64,000 nt of DNA from Heliocidaris erythrogramma (lineage: Eukaryota > Echinodermata > Echinoidea > Camarodonta > Echinometridae), in the NCBI GenBank assembly GCA_025617745.1, contig CM046871.1, forward strand, positions 34,355,579-34,419,578, in the 5' to 3' direction. Below the pieces are notes generated by a model. That model did not search any database. It saw nothing but the letters and a program-made list of their open reading frames with translations, and was not told where the DNA came from. Both the position numbers and the translations under genes were made by a program. Of this stretch, positions 34,913 to 47,290 are shown piece after piece; the first letter of the stretch is position 1, and each line of letters opens with the position of its first letter.

Positions 34913-35618
34913 GACCCCGTTTACACAGAGACTGAACTCGACTTTAGTCGAATTTGAACTCGAGTTCATTTGTGTGTAAACAGGGTAGTCGCAATTAGAA
35001 CTCGAGTTCAAAACTCGAATTCGAATGACGACCCAGAGCAACTTTTATCGAATTCAAAGTCGACTATTATCGAATTTAAATTCGCTATTTGCAGTGTGAA
35101 CGGACACGTAATTGAAAGTCGACTAGCAAATATCCAGCCAGTGACCCCGTCATACGTCACTTCCGGTATTGTTAAGCAACGCTGAGCGTCGCGTCAGTAA
35201 AACAAGCGTCATTCAACAAGTGAACCACAACGAACGACGACACGTTCACCGAACTGGCTTGATTCAATCCACCACGCGCTCATCATATCTGCAAATATTC
35301 GTCCATAATTTTGTAATTCCGACGTAAAATCATACAAAACCAGATCAAAATGCTGCGCTTACAATACTCACTACCGCCATTTTGAACTCACTCGCGGCCT
35401 TTGTCGCGGGGTTTTCACAAATTTAACCCGGAAGTTGATTATCACGATATTCCCACCAAGCGAGGGCGTAATCAAGTCGAATTCACTTTCCTTCTGAATT
35501 CGAGTTCGTCCAACGCTTGGTGTAAACAGCCCACCGAAAAATAATTTATGCTAATCCAAGGTCGCAATTGAATTCGCTGTCGAATTTGAACTCCAGTTCA
35601 CTCTGTGTAAACGCGGTC
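34913..35618 (-). mobile_element. Harbinger-like element, tandem copy 2 (706 bp)
   Basis: It has the same terminal repeats and word arrays as 33787-34909 and is flanked by TAA at 34910-34912 and 35619-35621. The first ~280 bp and last ~300 bp are close matches to copy 1; the middle is shorter. It is non-autonomous. Confidence 0.82.
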
Positions 35619-35621
35619 TAA

Positions 35622-37185
35622 GTCTTTGAAACGACTTGTTTGGGCTCAGAAAGCGAACGGTTAACTGAACAGGCTACCTTGATAAAGGAAACGGAAATAA
35701 GTACTAATTAAAGTAGTTAATCATTGTAAATGAAATTTCGTCTTAGGATAAAGAAATGACTAATTTGAAATAACATCAAATAAAATGAACACGGACTTGT
35801 TAAAGTTCAAAATGATATCTGCCTTCATAAGAAAGGGATTTATTGACGAGCAGTGGGTGAAATCGGACTATTCGTGCTTTCTATGATGTGTATATCTGAT
35901 TCCAGGGTAGGCCTATATGCTTTTCAGGAACTAGAAATATTTGAAAGCCTCCATTTTGTGGGGGCGAACAACACAGATACCAATTTATAAACAAGCACAT
36001 TTATAAACGGTTACATTTAGACAAATTCAATCCTTTTTTTTTCTTACCATAATCATGATAATTCTAGTCTGCCTTTGAATGTTGACATAGTCGGAACGTA
36101 TGGAGGACGATTTACATGCAATAAAGTCGTATTAGAGAACTAAACTCAGTCACACGGATAAATTGTATATCCAAGGGCGGAAAAAGTAGAACACCATATT
36201 AGACATTTAGAATAAACATTAAGGCAAGGTAATGAAATGACTCATAGGATGATCTCCTTTTCGAGCTTTTTTTAATTCTTTTATTTTCGCTCTCCCCTGT
36301 CTCTTCTCCCTATCTACCTCTCTGTTTCTCTTCTTGAAATTACTATCAATATTTTGCATAATTATGGTTGTTAGAGTTGTACATAGATTTAGGTAATTTA
36401 AATCTAAATGTATTCCTCTAACTGCAATTGCGATTTTGAAATATTGACCTGTTCTAAATGAAAACGCGATCACCGATAAAACCTTGAAGAAAGGCAATAT
36501 TAAGAATAAAACGAAATTTGATTTATATTTTTCATACAAAGTATCCTATAAAGAATTATATACTCAAAATATACTATCAAACCCCTTTGCAGTAATTTGC
36601 AATTATATCTAAAATATTTTGCATCGTATAATATGTTCCTGCTATATATATATCATGTTTTAATTAGGAGGAAATGAAGAAAACTATTGTATCGAGTCTA
36701 TAGATTCAGAAGGTATAACATATTTGAGACATTTTCGTATATTAAATTTGACTGGTTCGAAACAAAATCGTGCCGAATGGCCCTTTCTATGCCTTACTAT
36801 GTGTAACCTCACGTTCGCTTTCCCAACAACAATTACCTCCGTTTCATGGTCTCACTTCAAAAATGTTTTCATATTTTTTTTCGTTGCCCTGTTTTCCTGG
36901 ACATACAGGGTTAAATTCAAATCCGGTTAGGGATCAAAATACAAGAATGTTGCTAACGTCACGTTTCCTGTCGAAGCGGTGAGCCAGCACAATCACTTCA
37001 TTTTATTATCTTTTAGTTTTGTTTGTTGTTTGTTTTATATTTAGCAATGTTGTACCAACTTATCGCCAAAGCATCACTTCAGGGGTATAGCCAGAGGGTG
37101 AGTGAGCTAGGGTACAGTCCCCTTTCCAAAAAAATATTTTTACAAAATCCTGTCTGATTGTCAGGGAATTTGTCAAGCTGGGCGG
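35622..37185. other. AT-rich non-coding sequence
   Basis: No gene or element end was recognised. Confidence 0.5.
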
Positions 37186-37320
37186 CGTCATATAAAGAGT
37201 TGCCATTGATTTGAATTGATCGCAACTTAAATTAATCGCAAATGTGTACTTAAAAGATAGGAGTTGTGATTAATTTTAAGTTGCGATCGATTCGAATCAA
37301 TCGCAACTCTTTATAAGACG
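37186..37320. mobile_element. 135-bp near-palindromic MITE-like repeat
   Basis: TATAAAGAGTTGC-ATTGATT...TTGATCGCAACTTAAA on the left pairs with TTTTAAGTTGCGATCGATTC...AATCGCAACTCTTTATA on the right. The arms are about 55 bp around a ~20-bp loop. CGTC and GACG flank it as further pairing. No family is recognised. Confidence 0.7.
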
Positions 37321-37850
37321 AGGCCGTATTTATCATTTTCTACCTTGTCGGAAATTTTTGGAAGGGGTCCCCAGTTTGAAAAAAAAAATATTTTAATGAT
37401 TTTTTTTCATCATTATGATTTTCCAAAAAAAATCTATTATTTGTACTATTCATCATGACTTTCAATACAATGAAACAAAACAAAGCAGAATGCAAAACCA
37501 TAATGATGATGATGCGTTTCACAAGCAAACATTAACTCTCTGTGACCGTATCATTTTTTGCCTGATGAATGTTTTTGTTTTTTGTGCTATTCATTTCATC
37601 CAGTGCTAATTGACGCTGTAGTTTCGCGAGATGAGAGCTTGACGGAAAGACACACACCATATTTATAATGATGATGATGGTGCATCGAGTGTATTTAATT
37701 ACCAGGATGTTATGATGAGGTGTCACCTGTATCAATTTACATGTATCACCTTTACATCCGTATAGAAGACCCTAATATGAAGAAGATGGCCGTTGCCATT
37801 AATTAAAACGACAACGCGTTAAAGCGCTGTGCCACGTGAGAACATGTATA
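37321..37850. other. Non-coding sequence upstream of the LINE
   Basis: Contains short GATGAT and AAAAAA patches; no gene was found. Confidence 0.5.
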
Positions 37851-39209
37851 GGTCTATGGGATCCTGAAAATTTGGCAAATTATCGGCCAATATCAAATCT
37901 AAAATTTATCTCTAAGCTGACCGAAAGAGCTGCTGTATCACAACTTCAGAATTATCTTTGTACGAACAACCTCTATCCGAAGACACAATCTGCTTATCGA
38001 CCTTACCATAGTACAGAGACTGCCCTCCTTCGTGTTAAAAACGACATTTTGCTTGCCCTGGATCAGCACAGAGAAGCTGTGCTTGTGCTTCTAGACTTCT
38101 CAGCTGCTTTCGACACAATTGATCATACCCATCTCTGTCATCGCTTCTCCTCCCACTTTGGCATCAGTGGAATAGTTCTTAAGTGGTTTTCTTCTTACCT
38201 GAGTAATAGAAAGCAATCTGTCGTCATTGACTCAACTAATTCTGATTATCATCGTCTTTCGTGCGGTGTTCCGCAGGGCTCTGTGGCAGGGCCCATAGAA
38301 TTCATCTTATTCAGCGCTCCTCTGCAAGACATCATATCTGCACATGGTGTCTCCTCTGTAGCTTATGCCGATGATACCCAGCTCTATATCACCTTTGACC
38401 CTGCTGAACGTGCATCTGCCGTCTCTAAAATGGAAGCCTGTATTCGTGACGTGAAATCTTGGGCTGTCCAAAATAATCTTGCTCTTAATGATTCTAAAAC
38501 TGAAATAATCTTTTTTAGTTCACGATTTACCACATCACTACCTCCTCCCACCTTCCAAATTGGTCACTCTACCATCACCCCATCGCATGTCGCCAAAAAC
38601 CTAGGAGTATTCATGGACTCTTCTTTAACCATGAGAAACCACATCGATCATCTTTGTAAGTCAGCACTCATGGCCATTAGAAAGATCAGTAAAATTCGTC
38701 GTTATCTTGATGATGACACTGTATCTCGATTAGTTCATGCCCTTGTCACCTCCAGACTTGATTTTTGCAACTCTCTTCTTTTTGGTCTCCCTGGTAAAGA
38801 TCTTACTAAACTCCAACGTATCCTAAACATAGCTGCCCGCCTCATCTCACGCGTCCCTCCATCTCACCACATTACACCTATTCTTCAAAATCTTCACTGG
38901 TTACCTATTAACATGCGCATCACCTACAAGATTAACCTCCTCACCTTTAAGTCAATGGCTGGACTCTCTCCTACATATCTATCTGATCTCCTACAACCTT
39001 ATATCCCATCACGGACCCTACGCTCTTCATCTCAATCCCTCCTTCAACTTCCACGCCGCATTTCATCTACATCCTATGGACGAAGATCACTTTTACATGC
39101 CGCCCCTGCATTATGGAACGACTTACCACTTTATATTCGTACAGCAAACAATGTGAACACTTTCAAATCCTTGTTAAAAACCTACTTGTTTAATGTTGCC
39201 TACGCTTGA
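37836..39209 (+). pseudogene. LINE reverse transcriptase, C-terminal 450 codons
   Basis: The frame opens at 37836, but recognisable protein begins at DPENLANYRPIS (codons 9-20). RT motifs are clear. LVLLDFSAAFDTIDH (codons 83-97) has the first catalytic Asp. SCGVPQGSVAGP is at 142-153, where most relatives have VLGP. YADDTQLY (177-184) has the catalytic Asp pair. The C-terminal region has LHWLPINMRITYKI and GRRSLLHAAPALWNDLPL, typical of CR1/L2-type ORF2 tails, and ends at NTFKSLLKTYLFN before the stop. The absence of stops or frameshifts over 450 codons indicates recent insertion or purifying selection before it. The apurinic endonuclease and RT N terminus are absent, so it cannot move by itself. 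It would act on LINE RNA at the target site in the nucleus. Confidence 0.88.
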
Positions 39210-39361
39210 ATGTACTGTTTTATAAATGTATCACTAAAATGTTTATGTTGTGTATTAATTATTCAATATAATACATGTATTTTCTCTTCACTTCTAAAAA
39301 AGCGCTTAGAGGCTTTAGCATTTTGCGCTATATAAGTATCTATTATTATTATTATTATTAT
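37851..39361 (+). mobile_element. 5'-truncated CR1/L2-type non-LTR retrotransposon
   Basis: The insertion starts within the RT domain at about 37851, continues through an uninterrupted frame to 39209, then a ~150-bp 3' UTR. It ends with the hairpin-like AGCGCTTAGAGGCTTTAGCA...TTTGCGCTATATAAG followed by (ATT)n at 39342-39361. Short microsatellite-type 3' tails instead of poly(A) are usual for the CR1/L2 branch. No target duplication is visible, also usual for this branch. The endonuclease and ORF1 are missing through 5' truncation. Confidence 0.85.
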
Positions 39362-39787
39362 TCATATTGGAATGGGAGGTTTGAAGAGAAATTGTGGGCC
39401 CTGTCCCTTCATAATTAAGGTAGGGAGGGGTATCCTTGTCTCCATGAACCCCTACCTAGGAAAGCAAATCGCCTTAGCCAAGGACATGGGACAAATGAAA
39501 CCAAGAGCGATGACACTCGTAACGACAGTGAGAGTGTGTTGAACTCGTTCAAACGGGAATGTGGGATTCTCGTAATGTACAAATGGCGGTGTTTGACACT
39601 ACACATCAAAAGACATCCGAAGGATGATCGCAGATATGGTGACAGAAGTGTCAATAGGGGAGGGGATGGGGAACAGAGGCGTCGATTCGTTCGAAATAGA
39701 CAAAGCAGTGGAGGGGCAGATCATTGTTCACAAACGATTCTTGCTCCTCCAATGCTTTATCTAAACCGATCGACGCCTTTGATGGGG
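39362..39787. other. Non-coding spacer between LINE and SINE
   Basis: Nothing recognised. Confidence 0.5.
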
Positions 39788-40150
39788 GAATAATAATAAT
39801 AATAATACCTGGCATTTATAAAGCGCCTTTTCCAAGTGCTGGCTCAAAGCGCTATATATCGATATATATTATTACCCCGGTCACTGGATTCTGGCACGCC
39901 CGCACACAGTGTATGCACATTCTCCACTCCCTGGGGAGCATTCCAGCCAGTCGCCTGTTAAGCGCACACGTGCTAAGCAAAGGACATTACCTTTCGCCAT
40001 CCTACCGGGTACCCATTTAACACCTGGGTGGAGAGTGGCAAATGTAGATTAACGTCTTGCCAAAGGACGCTAGTGCTGCGGTGGGATTCGAACCCGGACC
40101 TCGTGGTTCACAGTCCGGGGACTTATCCACTGATCCACAACATCTCTACC
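39788..40150 (-). mobile_element. tRNA-derived SINE, full length, minus orientation
   Basis: Read on the minus strand: a tRNA-like head with B box GGTTCGAATCC (40084-40094 reversed), then a central region containing CTCTCCACCCAGGTGTTAAA and GGGTACCCGGTAGG-like text. The 3' end has AGCGCTTTGAGCC...GGCGCTTTATAAA and (ATT)n near 39788-39805. RNA polymerase III would transcribe it from the internal A and B boxes. The 3' tail resembles the LINE ending at 39361. A second copy lies at 59550-59912. Confidence 0.85.
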
Positions 40151-40921
40151 CCCTTCATTATCTGTGTCGGTAAACTCCGCATATCGCTAAGTTGTGGGTA
40201 AACTTGTTTCTTTCCTATTTTAGCTATGTCAGAAAATTTTAGAACATCAGAATGCTTTGTTTAGTTAATTTTAACTCGTTTGAACATTTTTTAAAGTCCT
40301 TTCGGCAAATTTTGAAATCATTGAAGAAGAAAAAAATCTGCATTCCTGTCGTCAAAGTTTGAAGTTCTTAGGACTTCTTTGATTTATTTATGATGATGAT
40401 AATAGTCATAATAATAGTCTGGAATCATATAGACCCAAATACATCTATTTATGGTATCTCAAGCGATTATGACCCCTGGTAATCCGATTTAGTCTTGCCT
40501 GCACACTTTGTATACCCGCTCCCTATTTTTCAATATTTAAGAAAAATCATTATTACTTTTTCGTTCGCATGTTAAAAAATGCTGGGCAAATTTAGCCTGA
40601 CACCCCTCCCAGATGAAAACGATCTAACGACGCCCCTGTCAGGAGGAGATCACGTGATGCAACCGAAACGCGTTTAAAACCGACGTGCACCTACGGGATA
40701 CTCAAATAGCTTCAGCGGGTAATAATAAAACTATCCCACCATAAACCAACTATTCATCTCGACTAATGCATTCAATGCGATGGATAGTGGCCATGAAATA
40801 AATGTGTCACATGATGCACGTATCATAGACATAGTAGGCTAATTTATGATGCTGTCTTTGAAATTACGTGTGCCACATATTTGGCTGTCGTAAGCCAATA
40901 TCTCGAAAGTTCGGATATATT
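40151..40921. other. Non-coding sequence
   Basis: Nothing recognised. Confidence 0.5.
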
Positions 40922-41072
40922 AAGAGGCACTTTTTAATAAAACTTGTTATCAATAACAACTGCCATAAATATATAACAAATTTGCTCTCGGCCAATCAGG
41001 CACAAGTATTCCAATAGCCTATAACTGTTATTGTAACTTGTTTAATATTGATAACAAGTTTTATGAAAGGGG
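40922..41072. mobile_element. Palindromic MITE family H, copy 1 (diverged)
   Basis: ATAAAACTTGTTATCAATA on the left pairs with the inverse ending at about 41063. The interior has TTTGCTCTCGGCCAATCAGG and a TAGCCTATAACTGTTATTG block shared with 45072-45208 and 51517-51654. The outer ends have decayed, although GGGGCCCT remains on the right. Confidence 0.7.
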
Positions 41073-43196
41073 CCCTGCTGTCTTAAAAATTACATGTACA
41101 ACATTTTGGCTGTCGTTAGCGATTATTATAAAAGTTGAGATATATTTTTATTTCAATTGAAATAATTGACATCCCCATATACTTTCTTTTGACGCCTGGT
41201 ATCACCATGATCACGGTTTTTATGATGATATCTATTTAGGAAAATATTTCTTACAAATGATATGATAATGCAGTTGATTATAGATATTAGTTTCCTAATA
41301 TGGGTCGTTATAGTTTACATTATATTGCATCTTTAAAAAAAGACACTGAACGATTTGGAAATTTTTTTTGATGTCTGTAATGTAACTGCGAAATGCTTAA
41401 CTTGGCCTTATTTCAAACATTTCTCATCTCCCCTGAATAACTGAACTTCCAAGGGTTTTTTGCCCATTGATATAGAGAAATTGAGTTTGTTTTAGCTGTC
41501 AATAATATGCGATGCTCAAGCGTATTGCTTTCAGTAGATTTATATTAAAGATTATCCTACTAATATGGGCTCTTAAAATGTCTAAAAGTCTCGTTTTGAA
41601 ATAGCAACGATAACATTTCATCATGCTCATAATAAATTTTATATATAGCTCCGCTTATCAATACATCGAAATTGACATTTCGGCTCAAATTATGCGACGA
41701 AAAAGCAGCAGGCCTAAAATTTAGCATGTCTAGTTTTATTTTCCTTTAGCAATCAATGATGAAAATATCTAGATTGATTTTCCCCCTTTTAATGCGCATG
41801 ATAATCAATTCTCCATCTGCTTGAGTTTCCCTCAAAATGTCCTCTTGCATACAACTCGATTTTAATCTAGACATCGAAGAAGAAGGATCGCAATATTCAA
41901 CATGACATTTTGTTGTAGCAAATCATCAGACCGCTTGTCTCACGAGACAATTACGTCAAAGGTAAGAGGGGAAAAACTCAACTCTTTAAATAAATACTGC
42001 AATTGCGTGCATGCTATCAAATATGCGTCGGCGTGTACGGTGAGGAGCCGACTGGGAGCGGGGGAACCTCTCGATGTGTAAAGACCTCTAAGTTTAATGC
42101 GTGATCATGCCATTTTCAATATAATATAGATTCGTTATGTTAAAAGAAGAATACGAATGCAAACATGAAAGAAACTATTCAGCTCTTGCGATAATCATTT
42201 TCACTGAAAAAAATCTTATATCAATTCAATAATGTATCAGTAGTATTTCGGAGATTAAAGTATGTTGATAACATAAAGTATTCATTTTGCTTTCACAAAA
42301 CCCTTTGATTAAAAAAAAAAATGTTATATTGATTTAGCATCAAAACTGATTCAGACATGCTGTGCAAAATCCATTCAACTCTATCATTAAGGTTAACATT
42401 TTCTTCATTCCATTTCATTTATCGCGGTCAAGTATGGCAATATATATACAGTATATATAAATAATTTTTCGTGTATAGGTTTGGTTATGAAACTAGGAAA
42501 TCGAGTGGTCTCGAAAACAAAGGCACGTACGTACCTCTTTAAAGCGTTCTACCTCACTATCCCCACCCCCTCTCTCTCTTTCTCTCTTCCTCTTCCCCCC
42601 TTCTCTCTCGATTGAAGACTGTCGAAAATAGATGACTTCTTGGCCTATTTGAAAGAAAAAAAAACACAATTATTGTTAACAAGTATTACTCATAATTATA
42701 CAAATGATGACAGTGATAATTAGCACTTAAAACCTACATCAATAACGATATACTTGGGAATGTAGTCAGCAATGCCCCCTTGCCCTCTTTCTGGGCCCCA
42801 TGCAGTACCATGAATACAGTAATTACCGATTTGTTCATCCTGTGTGATCGAACAGGGCTCAGTAAACTCGTGATGGAAAGTCATGGAAATTTAATTCAGG
42901 TCAAATAAACTCATTATGACGCTCTGTCACGACTGCCACGATTGATTGCAAATTGAATATTTTATTTGCGTAACATTCTACTGAACAAGAAATACTTTAG
43001 ACAATCCGAAGGTCTCATCACTTCTTGTGTAACATGCATGCCCAACGCAAATAAACAGTAATTTTTTACATTCATGTTGAACTCTGTAATCAAATCGAAA
43101 TGTGTACCCGTTTTGCTGCCCTTTTTCTATATTATCTGATATTATTATTGCTGTACGTGTAAATCTCTGCATAAATCATCTTCTCTTTCTGTCTTA
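41073..43196. other. AT-rich non-coding sequence
   Basis: A CT-rich patch lies at 42565-42610; no gene or element was recognised. Confidence 0.5.
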
Positions 43197-43408
43197 AACC
43201 CGGCTCACACGAAGCATCATGTGCTGACGAAAGGACCCCCTCAGTGACTTGTATGGCCTTTTGCGCGTCATGAAAGCGTGATATCGTTTAGAAAGTCATT
43301 GCGAAATGAACAACGCAAGCAATGATTTAATATAGATTGGCGCATGGGTTAGTGGTCTTCACAGGCTCGATTGACGCAATCGAAATAACGCCTAGTGTGA
43401 ACCGGGTT
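43197..43408 (+). mobile_element. 212-bp MITE family N, copy 1
   Basis: The ends are AACCCGGCTCACAC and GTGTGAACCGGGTT, a 14-bp inverted repeat with one mismatch. The interior has GTCAGTGACTT-like text, TATGGCCTTTTGCG, TTCACAGGCTCGATTGACGC and GACGCAATC, shared with 50830-51110 (inverted) and 51186-51420. No target duplication is clear. Confidence 0.7.
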
Positions 43409-43799
43409 CTCTCTCTTCCCCTCATCTTCTATCTCTCCCCATATATAATTCTTGGTCTTCTCCTCTTTTTTTCACACACCGAATACCATTGTGTCCTCAT
43501 TCATTTACATGGCTGGCACTCGTAACACTATAATATGGAATCAGAAACCCAATCAATGTAATTATAGTGAATTATGTTTACCTTTCCGTGTGTAATTTTC
43601 CCTTATGTATTGCACTTTTTAATAAGCTTTGTGTTTTATATGTTTACATTTTCTGTATGTTGTATATCGATGTAACGTTTTAGCTTTGTATAAATACTGT
43701 TCGATTCAGCTCTCGGACTGTGATGCGATATTTTTCTTTAATAAAGCATACCATTATCATAATTATATATGAACGGGGGGGGGGGGGGGGGGGAGTACT
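43409..43799. other. Non-coding; poly(G) at 43777-43793
   Basis: The G run lies directly before the next foldback element. Confidence 0.5.
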
Positions 43800-44134
43800 C
43801 CTTTTTCCGAAGGTGCATAATTTCGAAGGTTCGTAATTTCGAAAATGGAATAATTCCGAACATGAAAAAGGGTTCATAATTCCGAAAACGAAGTAGGGTT
43901 CATACTTCCGAAATGAGAAAAGGGTTCATAATTCCGAAAGGTTCGTAATTCCGAAAAGGCAATACAGTCCTATATAACTTTTCGAAATTACGAACCATTG
44001 GAAATATGAACCCTTTTTTCATTTTCGGAAATGTGAACCCTATTTCATTTTCGGAATTACGGACCGTCGGAGTAACGAACCCTCGGAAATACGAACTTTC
44101 GGAGAAACGATCCTTCGGAAAAACGACATGTAAC
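43800..44134. mobile_element. Foldback element with GGTTCATAATTCCGAA words, copy 2
   Basis: The same word grammar as 14521-14875: left half GGTTCATAATTCCGAA variants (about six), right half TTCGGAATTACGGACC variants. The palindrome centre is near 43970. The right end is GGAAAAACGACATGTAACC. Words are better preserved than in copy 1. Confidence 0.75.
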
Positions 44135-45071
44135 CATTATGAGCAGCATACGAAAGCTCATCGATGATCTATGTAGTTCTCCAGGACTGAAGGAATTCAA
44201 CTACAGAAGAAAAAGAAGGCCTTTATTGTAGGTGACGGAGGTTCCATGAGCTTGCAGGGTAGTAATGTTTAAAGGTACATGCGTTTATTACATATTCATT
44301 TTGGGTGCATTAAATACATGCATGCATACGAAGAGTTTGGTTTCAAAACATGCTACATCCATGAAACCAAGTTCTGAGAAAAACAAAAAAATTAAATTCT
44401 CCTATTTTGCATTATCGACTGGATGTGAAACTCGGTCCAATTCTATCACTGTCTAATGGGATAGTAAAATTACTCTTTGACAATAAAAAAAGAAAGAAAA
44501 AGAAAAATATCCAGGTGCGTTAATTTTTAAAGTGAATCAAATACTTTCTTTTTAAAGGTTACGGATGTAATGTTTACGGTCAGTTGAGGAAACAGTTTTC
44601 ACCTTTCGCTCAGTGCATTTATTATTATTATTTTATTTTATTTTTTAATTTAATTAATTTTTTTTTTTTTTTGGGGGGGGGGCGGTGGTGGAGTGGGGTT
44701 ATTTTTGTTTTCTTGGGTATATTGTTGTCATTGAAGCGCCAATTGCACATGACAAGCATATTTAACCGAAAATGAGTGTGTGTCTTTATTACTGTATGAT
44801 TACAAATTACCTGTGTTCTCGAGCATCACCTTGACAGATAATAGCGTAGCCAGAATTGTTGTACAGGGGGGGGGGGGGGGGGCAGACGGGATGGGAGTTG
44901 GTGACACAAAAATCACATAGTTTAAGGGTATGGCTATAGGGTTAAGGTCTTGACCACTAAGTTCCGTTTTTTTAGCGAATGAACAGGGGGATATATACCC
45001 CCCCCCCCCGTGCCTCCTGGCTACGTCTGGGTTGGCAGATGTTCAATGTTTACATAGAGAGACACAAACAG
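44135..45071. other. Non-coding; homopolymer runs
   Basis: T and G runs lie at 44661-44683, poly(G) at 44866-44883 and poly(C) at 44998-45009. No gene was found. Confidence 0.55.
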
Positions 45072-45208
45072 GGGAGCGTTTCATCAAGTGTTTTGTCAGT
45101 GATTTTTACTGACAAATTTGCTCTCAGCCAATCAGATGCAAAGATTTCAGTAGCTTATAACAGTTGTCGGTAATTATCACTGCGAAAAAAACTTGATGAA
45201 ACGCTCCC
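45072..45208. mobile_element. Palindromic MITE family H, copy 2
   Basis: The ends are GGGAGCGTTTCATCAAGT and the inverse ACTTGATGAAACGCTCCC, flanked by CAG on both sides (possible 3-bp target duplication). The interior has ACTGACAAATTTGCTCTCAG followed by CCAATCAGATGCAA and CAGTAGCTTATAACAGTT. It is non-coding. Confidence 0.8.
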
Positions 45209-45499
45209 CAGGACACATTCTAGACCATGGCCTTTAAAAAAAATCTGTTTATACAAAATGTTTGCTGTGCGTCAGCGAACAGTTTGGATTTGTAAATCGA
45301 TCATCTTTATTCCGTGTATATGTTCTATGCGACCGTCTAAAAATAGCGAAGCCATACTGTGTCGATTCGATTGAACACAATCCTTCTGCAGCGTATTAAA
45401 TTAATGTGTTATATCGTTAAGATCTTAATGGCAATATTAATCATAAAACTAATATTTTGTAGAATGAATATTAGCTATAAAATTAAACATTTTATTCTA
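45209..45499. other. AT-rich non-coding spacer
   Basis: Nothing recognised. Confidence 0.5.
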
Positions 45500-45850
45500 C
45501 CATGATCTTCAGTTAGTAATTATGGTATATTTTTTTGTAATACAGGATTTCCCATCCATTCGAACACTTTTAAATTCAATTTCATGCTTTTTTCCATTTA
45601 ATTTCGTCTCGAAACTTCGTGATCTTGCACATCTTATGGTCAATTTCTTCTTTAGTCTTTCATTTTTCGAACTTTGACGAAACAATTTCATCATATTACA
45701 TCATACTTCGTCGAAGTCAAATCAATTTTGTCATCCCAGGCTGCCATTTGCATGAACCAATTTCGTCAATTTGCAATTAATTTTGTCGAAACTTCTTTTC
45801 TTTCAATTTCGATAACTTTTATTTGATTTGTTGTCATGACATTTGACAAA
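45500..45850. repeat. Patch of CAATTTCGTC words
   Basis: Variants of CAATTTCGTC, AATTTTGTC and TTTCGTCGAA recur about ten times, with a few in inverse. It resembles one arm of the word-bearing foldback elements, but no terminal repeats were found. Confidence 0.45.
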
Positions 45851-46189
45851 ACATCCATTAAAGTAAAAAGGGTTGTGTTTACTTATTTTCTTCATACATC
45901 TTATTCAGTAAATGAGGAGGCATAGATTGACTGTGAAAAGGTGTTTGTTTTGTCCTTTGGATGGTTTTAGGGTGCGTTCAAGCAATTTTTGAAACTAGAA
46001 TCACAAACATGAATCACGATACAAAACGTCGTTTTAAAACACTGTTTCTTGTGGAGAGCAATCCATGCAATTTCACGTCAACGCTGATTCTCGCTCAAAT
46101 GAAGCTTCGCATTTGCGCAGTTATACTGCGCAGTTTGACCCAAGAAGGAAAGGTCAATTTTCCTTCTTCGTTATAAATTTTCTTCCATC
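45851..46189. other. Non-coding sequence
   Basis: A GCGCAGTTATACTGCGCAGT palindrome-like site near 46115-46135 is the only feature seen. Confidence 0.45.
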
Positions 46190-47290
46190 TTCTTCTTTTT
46201 CAAAAATGTTTCATTATGCTACTCCTTGTTTTTAGCCTTCTATTATCTTTATTCTTATCGCTCGAATGCATTTCAGTTTTCTTTCACACTCTCTTTCTGT
46301 CTTTCCTCCTGTAATTTCTTATTTCTCTTTCTATCCTTCCTTATGTTTTTCTTTGTTTCTTCCTCCTGTCATCATTTTTTTTTTGCTTCTTGTCGTCATG
46401 TTTTCCATATTTTTCTTCTTTCATCTTTTCTTCTGTCATGAACTTTATCTTTATTCCTTTATCTTCTCCTAGTGTTATTCTTAGTTTTTATCTATCATCT
46501 TCTTTTTTTTCTTTATGTTTCTTTTTATTCTTTCATTTTTTCATCTTTTATTTCTTGCTTTCCTATGTATCTCTTTATTTTCCTTCTTTCTGTTCTTTTC
46601 CTATCTTTTTTATGTTATTTTTCATTTCTTAGCATTCTTTCTTCTCTTCCTGTCGTTCCTTATTACTTATATCATGATTTGTCTTTATTCTTCTATCATT
46701 GTTCCTTTCTATCTTTCCTTATGTTTTTCTTTGTTTTGATTTTTCTTCTCTTTCTGTCTTTCTTATGTTCTTTATTTCTATCTTTCTTTATATTCTCTTA
46801 TTATCTCTTCTTATATTCCCTTTCAATCTATATATCATCTTTTCTTCATGTCTTTCCTAATGTTATTCTTTGTTTTTATCCAGTATATCATCCTTCTTTT
46901 CTTATGTTTGTTTTTATTCCTCCCTTCTTTCATCTTTTCATTCATCCTTTCCTATGTATCTCTTTAATGTTTTTTCTTTCCTTCTCTTTCTATCAATCCT
47001 GTTTTTTTATTTTTTTTAATTCTCCATCCATGTTTTTTGGTTAACTTCTTTATAATAATAATACTAATGTTATTCTTTGTATTTATATTCCTTTCATCTT
47101 AATTCTATCTTTCCTTATTTCATCCTTTATTTTGATCCTTCTTTCATCTTCCCTTCTCTCTTTCTTTATCATTTGTCTTTATTCTTCTATCATTTTTTTC
47201 TTTCTATCTTCCTTATATTATTCTTTGTTTTTATACTAATCTTCTCTCTTTGTTTCTTATGTTTTCCTTTATTATTTACTAGAGTGATGG
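46190..47290. repeat. 1.1-kb polypyrimidine degenerate tandem repeat
   Basis: Almost all bases on this strand are T or C. Phrases such as TTTCCTTATGTTTTTCTTTG, TTCTTTCTATC and TTTATTCTTCTTTCATC recur at irregular 50-120 bp spacing, so it looks like a decayed minisatellite. The 190-codon Phe/Ser/Leu frame at 46472-47044 is a by-product of composition, as are its companions in other frames. Long polypyrimidine tracts can form triplex DNA. Confidence 0.8.

Noticed and set aside
39415..39793. Frames of 79 and 85 codons between LINE and SINE
   Set aside because: They overlap each other on opposite strands, show no domain, and one runs into the SINE tail.
46472..47044. 190-codon open frame rich in Phe, Ser, Leu (membrane-protein-like)
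   Set aside because: It lies inside a polypyrimidine tract. Several overlapping frames have the same composition, so it is a compositional artefact.
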